A stretch of 64,000 nt of DNA from Actinomucor elegans (Eukaryota; Mucoromycota; Mucoromycetes; Mucorales; Mucoraceae). The notes under the pieces are model-generated. The model had not been told where the DNA came from and did no database searches. It saw only the letters and a list, made by a program, of their open reading frames with translations. The stretch is from NCBI GenBank assembly GCA_026027325.1, contig JAMSLZ010000009.1, forward strand, positions 372,001 through 436,000, written 5' to 3'. This document shows positions 1-12,296 of this stretch, one piece after another (position 1 is the stretch's first letter; each line of letters starts with the position of its first letter). A program made the position numbers and the translations under genes.

Positions 1-243
1 TCCTTACAATATAATATAGGCCAAGTAAAGCAGTTTATTAGATGGAAAGATCAAATACTTGCCTTATTACAACATCAAACGACTTTAGTGTTTGATGGTC
101 AAACATGCTGCTATTATACGCAACCCTATGAAGAAAGGCTCCTATGGAAAATAATCAAAGCCAAGGACATAATAGGATATGCTATACTTATACCTTCTTT
201 ATTAAATAAAGACAAAACATATGTTGCTTGGAGACCTTATTAA
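1..243 (+). CDS. 3' end of an unrecognised ORF (5' cut by window)
   Basis: Frame 1 is open from the first base to a TAA at 241-243, giving 80 residues that end in VAWRPY. The residue mix is protein-like, with several Trp, Tyr and Cys, and no stop occurs in 80 codons of AT-rich DNA. I recognise no domain. It could be the last exon of a normal gene or the tail of a mobile-element ORF. The 5' part lies outside the window. Confidence 0.4.
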   Translation, partial: SLQYNIGQVKQFIRWKDQILALLQHQTTLVFDGQTCCYYTQPYEERLLWKIIKAKDIIGYAILIPSLLNKDKTYVAWRPY

Positions 244-1081
244 ACCAAGTACATATATAAATTTATTCTATACTATCAATGCTGTCTTATATTCGTTGAA
301 ACCAGAGCTCTGCTTCACTGTTTAGTTTAACATACAATTTACTCGAACTAGCTCCATATTCACTCCAATTGGGAAACATGGAAATTCATGGAAAAATAAT
401 GGAAATAAAAGTTAAGGTGCATTAACCTGGTTTCCAAGTTGCCATGAAATTCACTTTATTTCACTTTAAATTCAGGTGAAAGCACTAATTCACTTGAAAT
501 TCACTTGATTTTGCCATGAATTCACTTTATTTCACTTTTTTTTTCCCATAGTGTATGGCAGTAGCTTGAGGTTTGCCTTTAACTATTTTATTGCAAGTCT
601 AATATAATACAAACACTATTACAAGTATAAAATCTTTTAACAAATTTTGCTGAAAATAAAATTCCGTATTAGATTACATTGATAAAAGACATTTGTTTAT
701 GTAAGAAATGGAAGATATTTTAAGTTATACCATAGTCTTGAGGACCTTTAGATTGTTAGTCTAAAAGCTATGTTTTTTGTCATAAAAAGGGACGGAAATA
801 AGTAGCTTAGAAAAATTATGCATGCAAAGAACACTTTAATACCAAAAACTATGCTTTAGAAATGAGATTATGACAGCTAAAAGACATGCCCAGATTTTTT
901 TTTTTTTTAAAAAAAAGAATAATACTTAGGGCTATACCTTACAAAAAAAGAAAAGCCCTCAGGCATTATGGAAAGTACCTTATATTTGAAACGGCGTAAC
1001 AAGCGAACGAAACTTTACTTTTCCCCCTTACCATTTTTCGTTTTAACCTCATCTCGGTTATATCGAAACAGTAATTATACA
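244..1081. other. Intergenic, upstream of VMA6
   Basis: No credible gene seen. It holds the TTCACTT-rich repeat at 441-538, a T-run followed by an A-run near 895-917, and a CT-rich stretch just before the VMA6 start. The frame open from ATG 968 joins the VMA6 frame but adds an N-terminus unlike the family. Confidence 0.5.
441..538 (+). repeat. Short direct repeat rich in TTCACTT
   Basis: A 26-nt block at 441-466 beginning GCCATGAAATTCACTTTATT recurs almost exactly at 513-538, one A shorter. TTCACTT recurs between and after the blocks. GGAAATTCATGGAAA-like words lie just upstream at about 378-400. Function unknown. Confidence 0.7.
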
Positions 1082-2367
1082 ATGGCTAGTGCACTTGCTT
1101 TTAACGAGAACGATGGTTTCATTGATGGTATCTTGAGAGGCTACTATTCAGGCATTTTAAACTCTACTCAATACCTCAACTTCACTCAATGTGAAACACT
1201 TGAAGGTAATAGTCGACAGTTTGACTTTTTCTTTACAATCGTGATAATTAAACAAAGTCTTTTTTCAATTAGATCTTCGTCTTCAATTGGGTGCAACTGA
1301 CTATGGTTCTCTTTTACAAAATGAACCTTCTCCTATTGCTACGTCTACCATTGCCGAGAAATTAACCCAAAATCTTGTAGAGCAATTTGATTATGTTCGT
1401 AGCAACGCAGTTAAACCTTTATCCAAATTCTTGGACTACATCACGTAAGCTCTTCAGTATGTAGTTGGTTTTGATTTAAAACTAATGTGTGTTTTGAAAG
1501 GTATCAATATATGATTGATAACGTTATCTTGATCATTACGGGTACACTTCATGAACGTGATACTCACGAACTCCTTGAGCGTTGCCATCCTCTCGGTGTA
1601 TTCGATACTATGCCTGCCTTGTGTGTCGCTACTACTGTAGCTGAATTATACAATACAGTTTTGGTAGAAACACCTTTAGGTAAATGGTCCCCTTGTTTGC
1701 TTCGAAAAAGACGCGTCTTTTAATGCTGTTTATTTTACTAGCTCCATACTTTGCCAACTGTCTTAGTGCTCATGATTTGGATGAACTCAATATTGAAATC
1801 ATTCGTAATACGCTTTACAAGGCTTACCTTGAAGATTTCTATCAATTTTGTGAATCTATTGGTGGCCCTACTGCTGAAGTTATGGGTGATATCCTTCGTG
1901 TAAGAAGTATATAGCGCATATATAGAAAGAAATATGCTTACACGTCTCTTTTTTTTGTTTAGTTTGAAGCAGACCGTCGTACTATCAATATTACCATCAA
2001 CTCTTTCGGCACTGAGCTACCCAAGGAAGACCGCAAGAAGTTGTTCCCTTCGATCGGTCGTCTTTACCCCGAAGGAAATGCGCGTTTGGCTATTGCTGAT
2101 GAGTTAGATCAAGTAAAAGCCACTTGTGAAGTATTCCACGAATATAGAGGGTTCTTTGATACCACTAGCAGCAAGACCTTGGAAGACAAGTTCTTTGAAA
2201 CTGAGGTTTTCTTGAATAGACAGGCTTTCCAACAGCAATTCAATTATGGCGTATTCTATGCTTACATCAAGTTGAAGGAACAAGAGATCAGAAATATTGT
2301 TTGGATTGCCGAGTGTATCTCTCAAAATCAAAAGGACAGAATCAATAGTTATATCCCCATTTTGTAA
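1082..2367 (+). CDS. VMA6: V-type proton ATPase subunit d (Vma6)
   Basis: Subunit d sits at the foot of the V-ATPase central stalk and couples the cytosolic V1 sector to the membrane V0 sector, acidifying vacuoles and endosomes. Five exons join as 1082-1205, 1273-1444, 1501-1679, 1742-1899 and 1963-2367, giving 345 aa, the size I recall for yeast Vma6. Recognisable family blocks are [19 protein letters not shown] at the N-terminus, RCHPLG after intron 2, [18 protein letters not shown] in exon 4, FEADRR across intron 4, and [20 protein letters not shown] near the end. All introns are 56-67 nt, GT-AG, and every join keeps frame. ATG 1082 is chosen because the family N-terminus begins there; the in-frame ATG at 968 would add 38 atypical residues. 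Confidence 0.95.
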
Positions 2368-2925
2368 AGAAGAGTATTATTAAAAGAAATGGTTATTACT
2401 CTTAGTCTTGCTTCCGCGATACTTTTACTCTTATTAACTAAAACTCCAAATATGAGACGTCATTTATTACATTTAACATAGATACAAGAAAACCTATCCA
2501 AGCATTGTGCTGGGTTTAATAGAAGTTGGAGAAAACGCCGCGCTAAACTATGTTGACCGATGTAATTATCTTCAAGTATGACCGTAGCGAGAAGCAAAGG
2601 ATTGATTCAGTAAAATTACATATAATAAGTTAAGGATGTGTGTTATTTTAAGTATCAACAGCTTCTGGATACAGAAATGCATCATAATAATGTGTTCCAA
2701 TGTATTTTGGTATCATTTCATACATGAAGATGAGATGCAGTGTTTTTACATAGAATTGTATGGTGCTCATCGCTTATATTATATAGTTCGTTACTGACTA
2801 TCACATTTGGCATTTCTTTATTCGCTCATTTTCTAACATAGATTGTATCATTGTTAAAGCTGTATACTATTATTGCATTATAATTATTACATTCTAGTTT
2901 TAAAAAGGTTTTCATAAATTCAATG

Positions 2926-2996
2926 TTTCATTCTGAATACGAGCTACTAATTAGATGCCATATTAAATAATTGGTCGAAAGATCTATTGATTTCAA
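2926..2996 (+). repeat. Dispersed hairpin repeat, copy 1
   Basis: TTTCATTCTGAATAC, then TAATTAGATGCCATATTAA, then TTGGTCGAAAGATCTATTG. The order and spacing match the family consensus; the left hairpin arm has decayed. Confidence 0.6.
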
Positions 2997-3182
2997 CATT
3001 GCTTCGATGAAATGTATGTAATTGTATTGCCAGTTGTTAATCTATATAAAAATGAATGTGCTTTATTCAAATAAGGACTGCAGTAAACGATGTTATTAAT
3101 TTTAAACTTGAATCATTATATTCTGTTTTGGCAATTAGTGATAAATGACATATAATGCTTCATATTATGATCTAGGCCTAAT

Positions 3183-3245
3183 GTTCTATAGATCTTTCAG
3201 CTAATCTTGGCCAATTATCGCATCTGATAAACAGTTCATGCCTAA
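3183..3245 (-). repeat. Dispersed hairpin repeat, copy 2 (reverse)
   Basis: Read on the minus strand: TATCAGATGCGATAATTGG, then CCAAGATTAGCTGAAAGATC and TATAGA. On the plus strand the right end reads TTCTATAGATCTTTC. Confidence 0.65.
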
Positions 3246-3360
3246 AACGGACCGTTGCATCTAATAAAACCTTCACTTCACTAATACATGATCAATATAC
3301 TACAGTACTTGCTGATGTTTAACTCCTTATTATGTATACCCTTTTTTATATATAAACTGG

Positions 3361-3437
3361 TAGATCTAATGATCGAAGCACCTCTCGAATAGCCTCAGTT
3401 TAATGTCACATCTGAGAAGTAGTTTATGCTTCAAACA
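3361..3437 (-). repeat. Dispersed hairpin repeat, copy 3 (reverse)
   Basis: On the minus strand TTCTCAGATGTGACATTAAA is followed by ATTCGAGAGG and ATCATTAGATC. Only 115 bp from copy 2 and in the same orientation. Confidence 0.55.
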
Positions 3438-3928
3438 AGTTACTGCATCTATTAGAACTTTTCTTGGAAGGCTGATAGATGTATTGCTCCGTTTTCAAGC
3501 TAGGATCTTTGATACTCCTCATTTGCCGCATCCGTATGAAACTCACGATTTATAAGATACTTTGTACCAAATTGAACACATCAAATCCATACCGAAATGG
3601 TGATAGATTAAAACAAAACGATATTCCCTTAATCTATCAACAGATTTGTGCTTTGTAATAATGGATGCAAAAATGCTCTTTGGGCAAGGAAAGCACAAAG
3701 GAAAATAATATACATTTTTACCGAGAAGATCCTTATAGGAATTCTCCAGGAGCTATCATAAGCTTTTTATATTGTTGACTGGGAATATACTGTTTATTAC
3801 GATTAAGACAAGTATAAACTTTATTCTCATATAGTGAGCTTTTTTTTTCGAATGAATTAAAATATGTATATATACAAAACTATCTACTACAGGACAGGAT
3901 TCTTTTTTGAAGTGAACAGCTAGGTATA

Positions 3929-6900
3929 TTATGTAAAAGAACTAGCCATAGAAGAAGCTTCGGCATACATTTGAAGAGCTTTAATGATATGCATAGGGTC
4001 CATGTCAATAGCTTCACCTAGTTTTTCTAATACACCAGCAAAATGATCCATTTTCTGCAAATACAACGATGACACAGCATTCTATAACATGGATTAGTAA
4101 TGAGTTAATGATAAGCTTTACGTTTCTTACCTCCACTCGAGAGACACAATTTTCCATCATGACAAGTAATTCTTCATCCGTTGCATCCTCACGAATATGT
4201 CGATCCAGCATCAATCCTAGACCTGAAGGAGCTGTACTAACAATAGGGACTTTGCCTTCAGCTGCATCATTCAGAGTATACTGTCGATGGATAGAACTGC
4301 CAGCCATATTTTGAGATAATATATTGCCTGAAGTCAGACGCTCTAAACGGATAGCTAGGTTACTCATAGCACAAACCAAGTTAGGATCAATGGCCCGAAT
4401 GGTTTTCTTGTTGGTGATTGAGCGTGCAGCCATATAGCCTGTACCTACAGTTAAGGTATTGGATGAATCCGTTGCTCCTGTTGCAGGTGAAGCATCAAGG
4501 GAAGACATCATCTTGGGCGAGATAGGCGTACTTTCTGCTTCATTGGCCGTCATCATTTCACTTTTATCGACTTCAATACGAGCTAACAGCTGCTTAGAAT
4601 AGACTAAACTCAGAGTTTCAGGTGTTTCTAAGCCCTTTAATCGTCGTTCACCCAGTTCCACTACGTGGAAGCCTAATTGTTTCAACTGGATCAAATCGCG
4701 GCTGACAGAGAAAGTGCCCGAAAACGTATCAACAGTAGCGCTTGTGTCGGAAGGCTGTTGTTGTTGTTGCTCAGCATCTTCATCAAACATGCTAGGGAAG
4801 TTACGCAAGGCTGCAATGACATCCGATGAGACGCAAATCTGGCCACCATCTGCGGCGTTACAGATACGACTTGCTTTGTTCACTACTGGACCAAAGTAAT
4901 CCATACGTTGGGTGATAGGATTGCGTTCAAATACAGGCGTGCCCCAATGAATGCCCATACGCACAGAAAGACCTTTGTAGATCACAACACCTCCCTTTTC
5001 AATTTCACGACCTTCTTCTGTATTGAGAATACCGGCTGGCCAGTCAGCTTCCAGTAATTGTAGTTGGACGGTAAAGCACCAGAGTAAAGCAGCAGTGATA
5101 TTCTTGAAACATACCATAAAAGCATCACCTTCTGTCTTGACTTCATAGCCACCTACACTACGCAAAGTACGGCGCATAATAGCATCGTGAATCTTGATGG
5201 CCGATCGCATATTTTCAGGTTGTGTTTCCCAGAACTGAGTGGAACTCTTGATATCAGTAAAGACCAAAGCCAATTGACTTACGGGAGGAGCTACTTCTCT
5301 TTCTAGTCGAGCTAACGTAGAATCACCGGGAACTTCTTCCTTTCCTCTACGTTTACTTTTAACCAGTAATCCATCGTCAACGCCAACGTCAGAGCCCACA
5401 CCGCCTCTTCCAGGACCGTTGTTACCACGGTTGTTTCTGAATCGCTTTTCACGCTTATCAAACAAATCACCCACACCAATGACCATGACCATCAGGTTAT
5501 CTGTAGCGCCATAGGTGATGGCAAAATCTCTTAATTTTTGAGCAGCAGCCATCAAATCATCCTTTTCAGTACGAGCAATATCCACCGCAGTCTGATAAGT
5601 CATTTGATCCCATAAACCACGGGAAGCCATAATGACAAACTCGTCATTCTCGGCCAATTCAATGGTAGATACAAATGGGTTACAATTCACTACGGGAATC
5701 AAATGGAAATGGCCAAAGCTACGCGATACTGCCAACTCATTATTAAGTAATCCTGAATTGGAGACATAGCCTCCAGCCGCTCTGATTCGGGACACTTCAC
5801 TTGGGTTCAAAGGGATATGCTTCTGTGTGATTTCAAATGCTTGACCGTTATTACGCGAGATGACTGCTAAGGCATCACCAACATTGGCTACATAAAGTTT
5901 TGTACCTGAGATATAACATACAACTGCCGAAGCACCCGAGTCTTTATCGATAATGTATGGCGAAGAACCCAAACTTTGTTCGAGACCCAAAAATACACGT
6001 CTTACAGCCGATACAATAGTATCATCGCTCTTGATAGAAGCCAATTCTTTAGTAAATTGAGTGGTTAACATGTCATTGAGTTGCTTGGTCAGTCGGCAAC
6101 CTGATTTGGGATGCTTGCTACCATCAAACAAGGCAAAGATGCATTCATCGTCTTTACTACGGAAGCGAGGCATGACTAGATCCCAGGTAGACAAATGATC
6201 GCTAGGACCCAGCCAATCGGCTACACCATAAGACATGGAATTCACTTCGGAAGGAGAGGTACGTACACGTCGATCATGGAATTCTTCAGGTACCGATACA
6301 CCCAGGATAGTGATATCCATTAAACCCAACATACGCAATCGAGTCAATGCACTAAAGTCGCTCAAATCCTTATCCTTGGGGTTGTTGGGATCTGGATGGG
6401 TCTTTTGAATTTCCAAGCGCTTGTTACCCGATAGATTTAAGTATTTTAAACCCAAGTTCCAGTTCCAGTTCCAGTCATAGGGCCAGTTGGCAATATTGTA
6501 TTTAAGTACATTGTTACCTACATCAAGCACCAGCAATTTGCGAAGTTTACCGATTTCCGCAGGCAAGGTTTGAAGCTTATTGCCATTGACAGCCAAGACA
6601 CGCATGTATTGAAGACGTTCGATATCATCCGCAGGTAGAGATGTGAGCTGGTTACCTGAGAGATAGAGCTCATACAGGTGTTGGTGACAAAGACCATCAG
6701 GTGGTACTTCGTATAGATCATTGAACGAGAGGTTGAGCGTACGAAGTTCCAGAAAGAGCGACAAGGGTGACCAAATGTCATCAGTAAGTCGATTATCGCC
6801 CAAGAAGAGTTGACGAAGCGATAAGGAAAGTGGTGGAGGATGGTTTCTTGGACTTCCAAAGAAGCTTGGTGGATTGAAATTAGGCGGTGGTGGAGGAGAA

Positions 6901-8723
6901 GGTGAATGTTGTTGTTGCTGCTGCTGAGGAGTGAGATGATGGGGATGCATAGGTTGGTCCGAAGAATATCCACTAGCTGATCTGTGAAGGGTATGATAGT
7001 TGCCTGCAACGGGTGTAATAGGTGAAGTAGTTGAACTGTTAAAATCTAATAATCGATCCGGGCGTTTAATAACACCTTGGCCTGCGTTTAAGGTGGGTGG
7101 CAATATGCTCATGATATCTTCATCTTCATCACAGATCAAGGTCAAGTCAGACATGTCATCTCCACTACAAGACTTGACATTATTAATTGCTGTTGGAGGT
7201 GTCACATTCGTCAAAGTAGAGAAGGGTTCAGGGAAAGATTCAAGCAAATTGGAGGAACAATTGAGAGTTTGCAACGAAGCACAGAGCCATATTTCTCGAG
7301 GTAAAGACTTGAGATTGTTCTTTTGAGCATCTAATGCCTTGAGTTCAGATAACTTTCCGATCTCACAAGGCAGTGTTTCCAGATTGTTACTTTGAATCGA
7401 TAGTTTGACCAAGCGCTGTAGAGCACCAACACTAGAAGGAATGGTATTGAGGGTATTACTATCCAGCACAAGACGTTCCAATCCTTGGGTATTGTTAAAC
7501 AGATCCTCTGGTAAACTGGATAGTTTGCAGTTGGATAAATTGAGCTCGGTCAGGCAAGAACCATTACCACCAGGCGCGCAAGTCAAATTAAACTGAGTCA
7601 AGTGATTTTTGTACATTTTCAACTGCTTTAAACTCTTGATTTCAAAGTTAACAATGCTTGTCGAGTTGTAATCTACCAGCAAAATCTCGAGTCGAGGTAA
7701 ATGAGACACAACATCCAAGTCTGTAATTAGGTTTTGTCGAATATCTAGTTCTTGCAACTTGACAAGATTTATAAAGCTGGAAGGTAAGCTGCCTTCGATT
7801 CGATTAGCAATAGCAAACAAGCCGATAAGGTTGGTTAATTGACCAATTTCCTCTGGAAAAAATTGAATCTTGTTGAAACTGATATCCAGATAAGCCAAAC
7901 TCTTGATTTCACAAATGACCATGGGGAATTTGGTAAATGAATTGTTAGAAATAAACAAGGTAGTGAGCTGGTTGAAGCAGGTACCAAATGCTTCAGGTAT
8001 GGATTCCAGTTTGTTATTAATGGCACGCAAAGTACGTAACCCCGGTATATCTTCCAGATGCGCATGATCGAGATCCCGTAATCGATTGCCCGAGATATTC
8101 AAGTGTTCCAATGAAGTAATATGCTGTGTGGAAGGGGGCAAAGTCAGATATTCATTGTTTGCCAGCCAAAGCTGCTTGAGACTAGTGCACATTTGAATAA
8201 AGTCCAATGGGATCTCGATATGAAGGTTTTTGGAGATATCCAATGAAACAATAAGCGAGGCTTCTTTATAGAGGTAGATGGGAATGGTAGCTAAAGATCT
8301 TGATTGTAAATCAACATGTTGACCAAACTCTTTGTCTTCTTGAATAGGTTGAGCAATGTTGGGCATCATTTGAAATCGAACAAGGTAGCTGCTGTCATCG
8401 ATCGTATCTTGTTCCATATAACCCATTTGTTCTTGCAGTAACTTTTGTATTTGAAGCGGTCGTTCTGTTAGCCCCAAGATGCGCTCTATGATAACAGTTC
8501 AGCTGAGTACTTCATTAATTATGAATTAACTTACCTATGTTATGTCTCTTCATGACTAGATTAAACTTTGACATGTCAGACATAAAGAACTTAGTCGCTA
8601 GTTTCTTTAGGATTTCCAGTGTAGTTGAATTCAAAGATACATGAAGTGTATTATACGTTTTATCAGGACGATAAATCTTGATATTAGCCTATAATAATGC
8701 GTTGGTTTACGGATCATTGTGTA

Positions 8724-8765
<42 letters not shown>

Positions 8766-10250
8766 TACATTCTTCTTAGGTACATCCCACTTTTCTTGCA
8801 CATCAATCTGATAATCATCAAACTCAGCATGCTCATCTTCTAATAAAGTAGCTGATGCAGACATTATTGAAGCAGGCTGAACACCCCAACTATCAGGTGG
8901 AGCCCAAGATTCAAAGTCGTATCCCTACATGACGCTTTGAGTACCATTGTTTCATGCATTCATTTATACTTACAGTATTATCATTAGAATTATTATTAGG
9001 CATAGTTGCGTTTGTATTATTGGTGATGAGAGTAGATGTGATTGAAGGTGGAGTAGGTGACATTGTTTTATAATAATCCTTATTCACAATACCATCCATT
9101 TTTTCAAAATTTTGATCCACTATATAAAATAATTAGTCAATCATCAGTCTACTAATGTAAAACCAAATACTTACATTTCAATTGTAACAAATAGTCCTAT
9201 GATATACACATGTGAATATCAAACAATATCAAACAGATCAATGAACTTACTTTTCCGTTATCCTTACTATTCTTTTTACTATTAGCACTGTTTGAAGCGG
9301 ATTTCTTTCTTTCATCTTTCATGATTTGCTGTTGATAATAGTGCTTTTGAATATCAGAAGCAGCCGTGTATTGCTCCAACTGTAAAGACCGAGAATAATA
9401 ATCAGTATCACTCGACTTTTTGCGCGGTGACATAGTAGAAGTGGTAGTGCTTGCAATACTGTTATTGGTTGTATTAGAAGAAGAATTGGATGCAGTGTGT
9501 GCTGAAATCGTAGTAGTGGAAGCAGGATAATCTATTAGAAGATTAGCTTGCATACTAATGAACATGAGCGCTTATTTACTCTTCTTTTTGCCAAATCGAA
9601 ACAAGTGTCGCTTCTTTGGAGGTTGATCTAAATACATAAACAATCAAAAGAATATTCTTAACCAGCATATACATGCATGCATACCTTCTGGAGACTTGAA
9701 TTGACTGCGTTCCATTGAATTACTTCTTCTTATGGTAGTTTGTCCTATTTGTCTACCGCCTCTTGGAAAAGGTACTGCAGTTGTATTGATCTTGGGTACA
9801 TTAATACCGTTGCGAGGATAATTGGAAGGTGTATGTTTCATTGGACTATTGACTCTTGCAGATACAGAAGAAATTGGCATAGGTGCAGTCAGCTTGGATG
9901 ACTTTGTTTGGGTTGTTGATTTCTCTGTACCATCAAAAGAACGTCTTCTTTGCATCTTTGGTTTGTTAGTGGCAGTAATAGTATTTGCAGCAAAGGTAAT
10001 AGTAGTAGCGTTAGGTATATGACCAGCAGAAGAATTACGTGTATGACGCGACTTGTTTTCTTTTAGAGACTTATTTGTAGTAAGTGAAAGTGTATCTTGC
10101 GATTGTTTTTTAATCTGTTGAAGGTGAGATGACGAAGAACTAGAAGATGAAGTTGGTGGTGGTATAGGCGAAGGTGCTATAATTTAAATAAAAGGGTTAC
10201 CAACAAGAAGGAAAGCGAAAGAAAAGAGAAGAAAAAGGTGAGAAAATACC

Positions 10251-10284
<34 letters not shown>

Positions 10285-10609
10285 ATATGTATGTATGTAT
10301 GTATATAATAAACTATTAGTAGCTTTACTACAACTACTACTGCTGCTGTATAATTAATGCTATGTAATTATATCAACTCCTATGGCAACAAGTAGCAGTA
10401 GCAGTTTGTTACTAATAGACCCCTTTGGTCCCTTTAAATCCCTTACCTCGAGAAGATTCAGACGAGTGATGACCAAAAACACGATTAAAGAAGGAATCAG
10501 TTGCAGAGTGTTGGTGACTATGACTTGTGTGGGTATTATTATTATTATTGAACCTCTTCCCATTGTCCCAACTGGGCGAATGAATATGTTTTGCATGTGG
10601 TATATCCAT
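3929..10609 (-). CDS. CYR1: Adenylate cyclase, RA-LRR-PP2C-cyclase type
   Basis: Makes cAMP from ATP at the plasma membrane, downstream of Ras in fungi. Ten exons on the minus strand, from the start: 10609-10447, 10176-9685, 9627-9580, 9546-9251, 9196-9175 (22 nt), 9119-8974, 8924-8769, 8688-8535, 8485-4131 and 4054-3929, total 1985 aa. All joins keep frame. Residues 1-420 are low complexity (Ser/Asn/Pro). A Ras-association domain lies at about 430-525. Leucine-rich repeats run from about 550 to 1180, broken near 940-1040 by a Gln/Pro/His linker. A PP2C-like domain follows at about 1240-1495 and the class III cyclase domain at about 1560-1720, with FTDIKSST, EGDAFM and GPVVNKASRI. The last exon adds a helical tail that may bind the CAP partner. 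The PP2C part reads ASRGLWDQ where active enzymes have DGLWD, so it is probably not a phosphatase. Start is the first ATG, after which NNNNN-rich sequence begins. Confidence 0.93.
8726..8762 (-). repeat. A37 homopolymer in a CYR1 intron
   Basis: Thirty-seven T in a row on the plus strand. In the CYR1 transcript this is an A run starting directly after the GTAAGC donor of the 80-nt intron 8689-8768. Confidence 0.9.
10251..10313 (+). repeat. Inverted TACA/TGTA repeat around (TA)n in CYR1 intron 1
   Basis: TACATACATACATATA at the left pairs with TATGTATGTATGTATA at the right around an alternating TA centre, so the intron RNA or the DNA could fold into a long hairpin. The host intron (10177-10446, 270 nt) is much longer than the others in this gene. 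Confidence 0.8.
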
Positions 10610-12079
10610 TATTGTTATATATAAAAGAAAGATGTATTGTTCTACTCGTAAACATGTGTTAGGGTGTTGTATTTTTTACTGGTGTGTAACAGTATAATTA
10701 GACAAAACATGCTTTTCGAATATCTATTCATGATTATTATTGGTCAAAATAAGAAATAAAGGTACGAAACTTTAGATTATATATTGAGTGGCTTCAAATT
10801 TAACTGCGCTTTTTTAAATTACGACGCGTTTTTTTTTTTCGCTCTAGTCACTCAGAATGGTATCCCCGTTGCTACGTAGACTTAGAAACGATATGCAAAT
10901 TTTTTAATTGGCTACCGGCAACTGAATTGCAATAATAGTTAAATTATTATTGGAAACCAATTTCAATTTCCGAATATCGATTGGAAATATCGATAGAATG
11001 GATGGAATGATATCTAGTGGAACAAGCAACAGACATAATGTTATGAAGTCTGGGATATACATAGCAAAAATTAAAATAAAGAATATTTGTACTTGTCAAA
11101 TTCATATAGGTAGTATAGATCTACCTATAAAAAAAACCAACCCACTTCAACAGTCTAGCCTGTTTACCTTTTTGCAGCGCGATTTTTCCCTTCACTATAT
11201 TACACAACGTGTACCATTTTTAAGAGAATACCAATCGACTGCAAATGGTATTAATCATTTAAAGCGGAATTATCCATTATTCGTCATTTACATCACGGTT
11301 CCTATTCTTTGGTATAAATTTGAACTGTGAGTTTAAAAATATCACAGTTTGGAAGAACGTGCTGTTCAGCAGTGATCTCTTGATCTTATTGAGCAACTGC
11401 ATGTATTTAATCCAGCATCAATTATATTTTGAATGATAGTAGTTAACAAAGGATAACCCTCAAGGCGTCTTTTATACCGATTCTTCCTTATGAATTCAAT
11501 TGAATTGTAGTGCTTGTAAGGTATGAAATGTATAACTAGAGTAAGTATTTGATAAATTAAGTAGATTTCTAGTTTATTGATAATAAGATAGTCCTCTAGT
11601 CATGAGTTCGAGTCTGTATTTATGTTTTCTAGCTTAGGTTATTTGTAACAGGGTGTATCTTAGTGGTTGGATTATTTAGGGTATAGTGATTCATGATCTT
11701 GTTCTCTTTAGTTATGACTTAGATATCATGATAAACTATGGCTAGTTGCTCCCTGTTCTTGACCTTGATTAGCGTCGATCACTAATTGCCTAATACCTTA
11801 ATGCGGAAGGTTTATATTATACTGGCCTAGAGCTGGAAATCAATGGCCGCTCTTTATAACTGAGTTGATCAATCGAGATGACAATATTGTATAAGGTCTA
11901 TAATCACTACAGGCATTATCTAGCGTTTCCTGTATATAAACAATACCAGATATTTATATCAACCTTCCTATAATTATCCAATACAGAGAGTTGAAATCTA
12001 CAAGTATATTGCATATACAAGCGATAAAATATGTACTATTTTTTCTTTAGACATATACTCTATACAAAATTTGAAATAA

Positions 12080-12153
12080 CCAGCTCATTCTGAGCTTGGA
12101 GTGGTAATCCGATGTTATATTCCGCCGAGGTCAGAAGAAAAGCCTATAGATCC
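12080..12153 (+). repeat. Dispersed hairpin repeat, copy 4
   Basis: CCAGCTCATTCTGAGCTTGG with an intact left hairpin, then TAATCCGATGTTATATTCC, GCCGAGGTCAG and CCTATAGATCC at the right end. Confidence 0.7.
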
Positions 12154-12241
12154 AGATTATATTAAATATTCAATTTAATGCCAATCACTAAATTGCAATA
12201 GACTAATGAGATTTTCATCAAACAGCAACTTTTATAGATAT

Positions 12242-12296
12242 AGTAGCTCATTCTGGACTAGATAAGAACCAGAATTGGTCAAGAAATATAGAGATG
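12242..12296 (+). repeat. Dispersed hairpin repeat, copy 5 (partial)
   Basis: AGTAGCTCATTCTGGACTAG, then CCAGAATTGGTCAAG and ATAGAGATG. The right hairpin arm is changed and the core GATG is not clear. Confidence 0.45.

Larger units (their letters stand above)
2368..3928. other. Intergenic between convergent VMA6 and CYR1
   Basis: About 1.56 kb of AT-rich DNA holding the 3' ends of two convergent genes. No ORF worth calling. It contains three clear copies and one weak copy (near 3510-3545, reverse) of the dispersed hairpin repeat listed separately. Confidence 0.6.

Noticed and set aside
968..1300. Upstream start (ATG 968) for VMA6
   Set aside because: It would add 38 residues not seen in the family, and the family N-terminus starts exactly at ATG 1082.
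10950..11330. 126-codon open frame between CYR1 and the kinase gene
   Set aside because: Begins with TTG, has no recognisable domain and lies in promoter-like DNA.
11590..11625. tRNA-like B box (GAGTTCGAGTCTG)
   Set aside because: No A box at the right distance and no acceptor stem; a tRNA cannot be folded.
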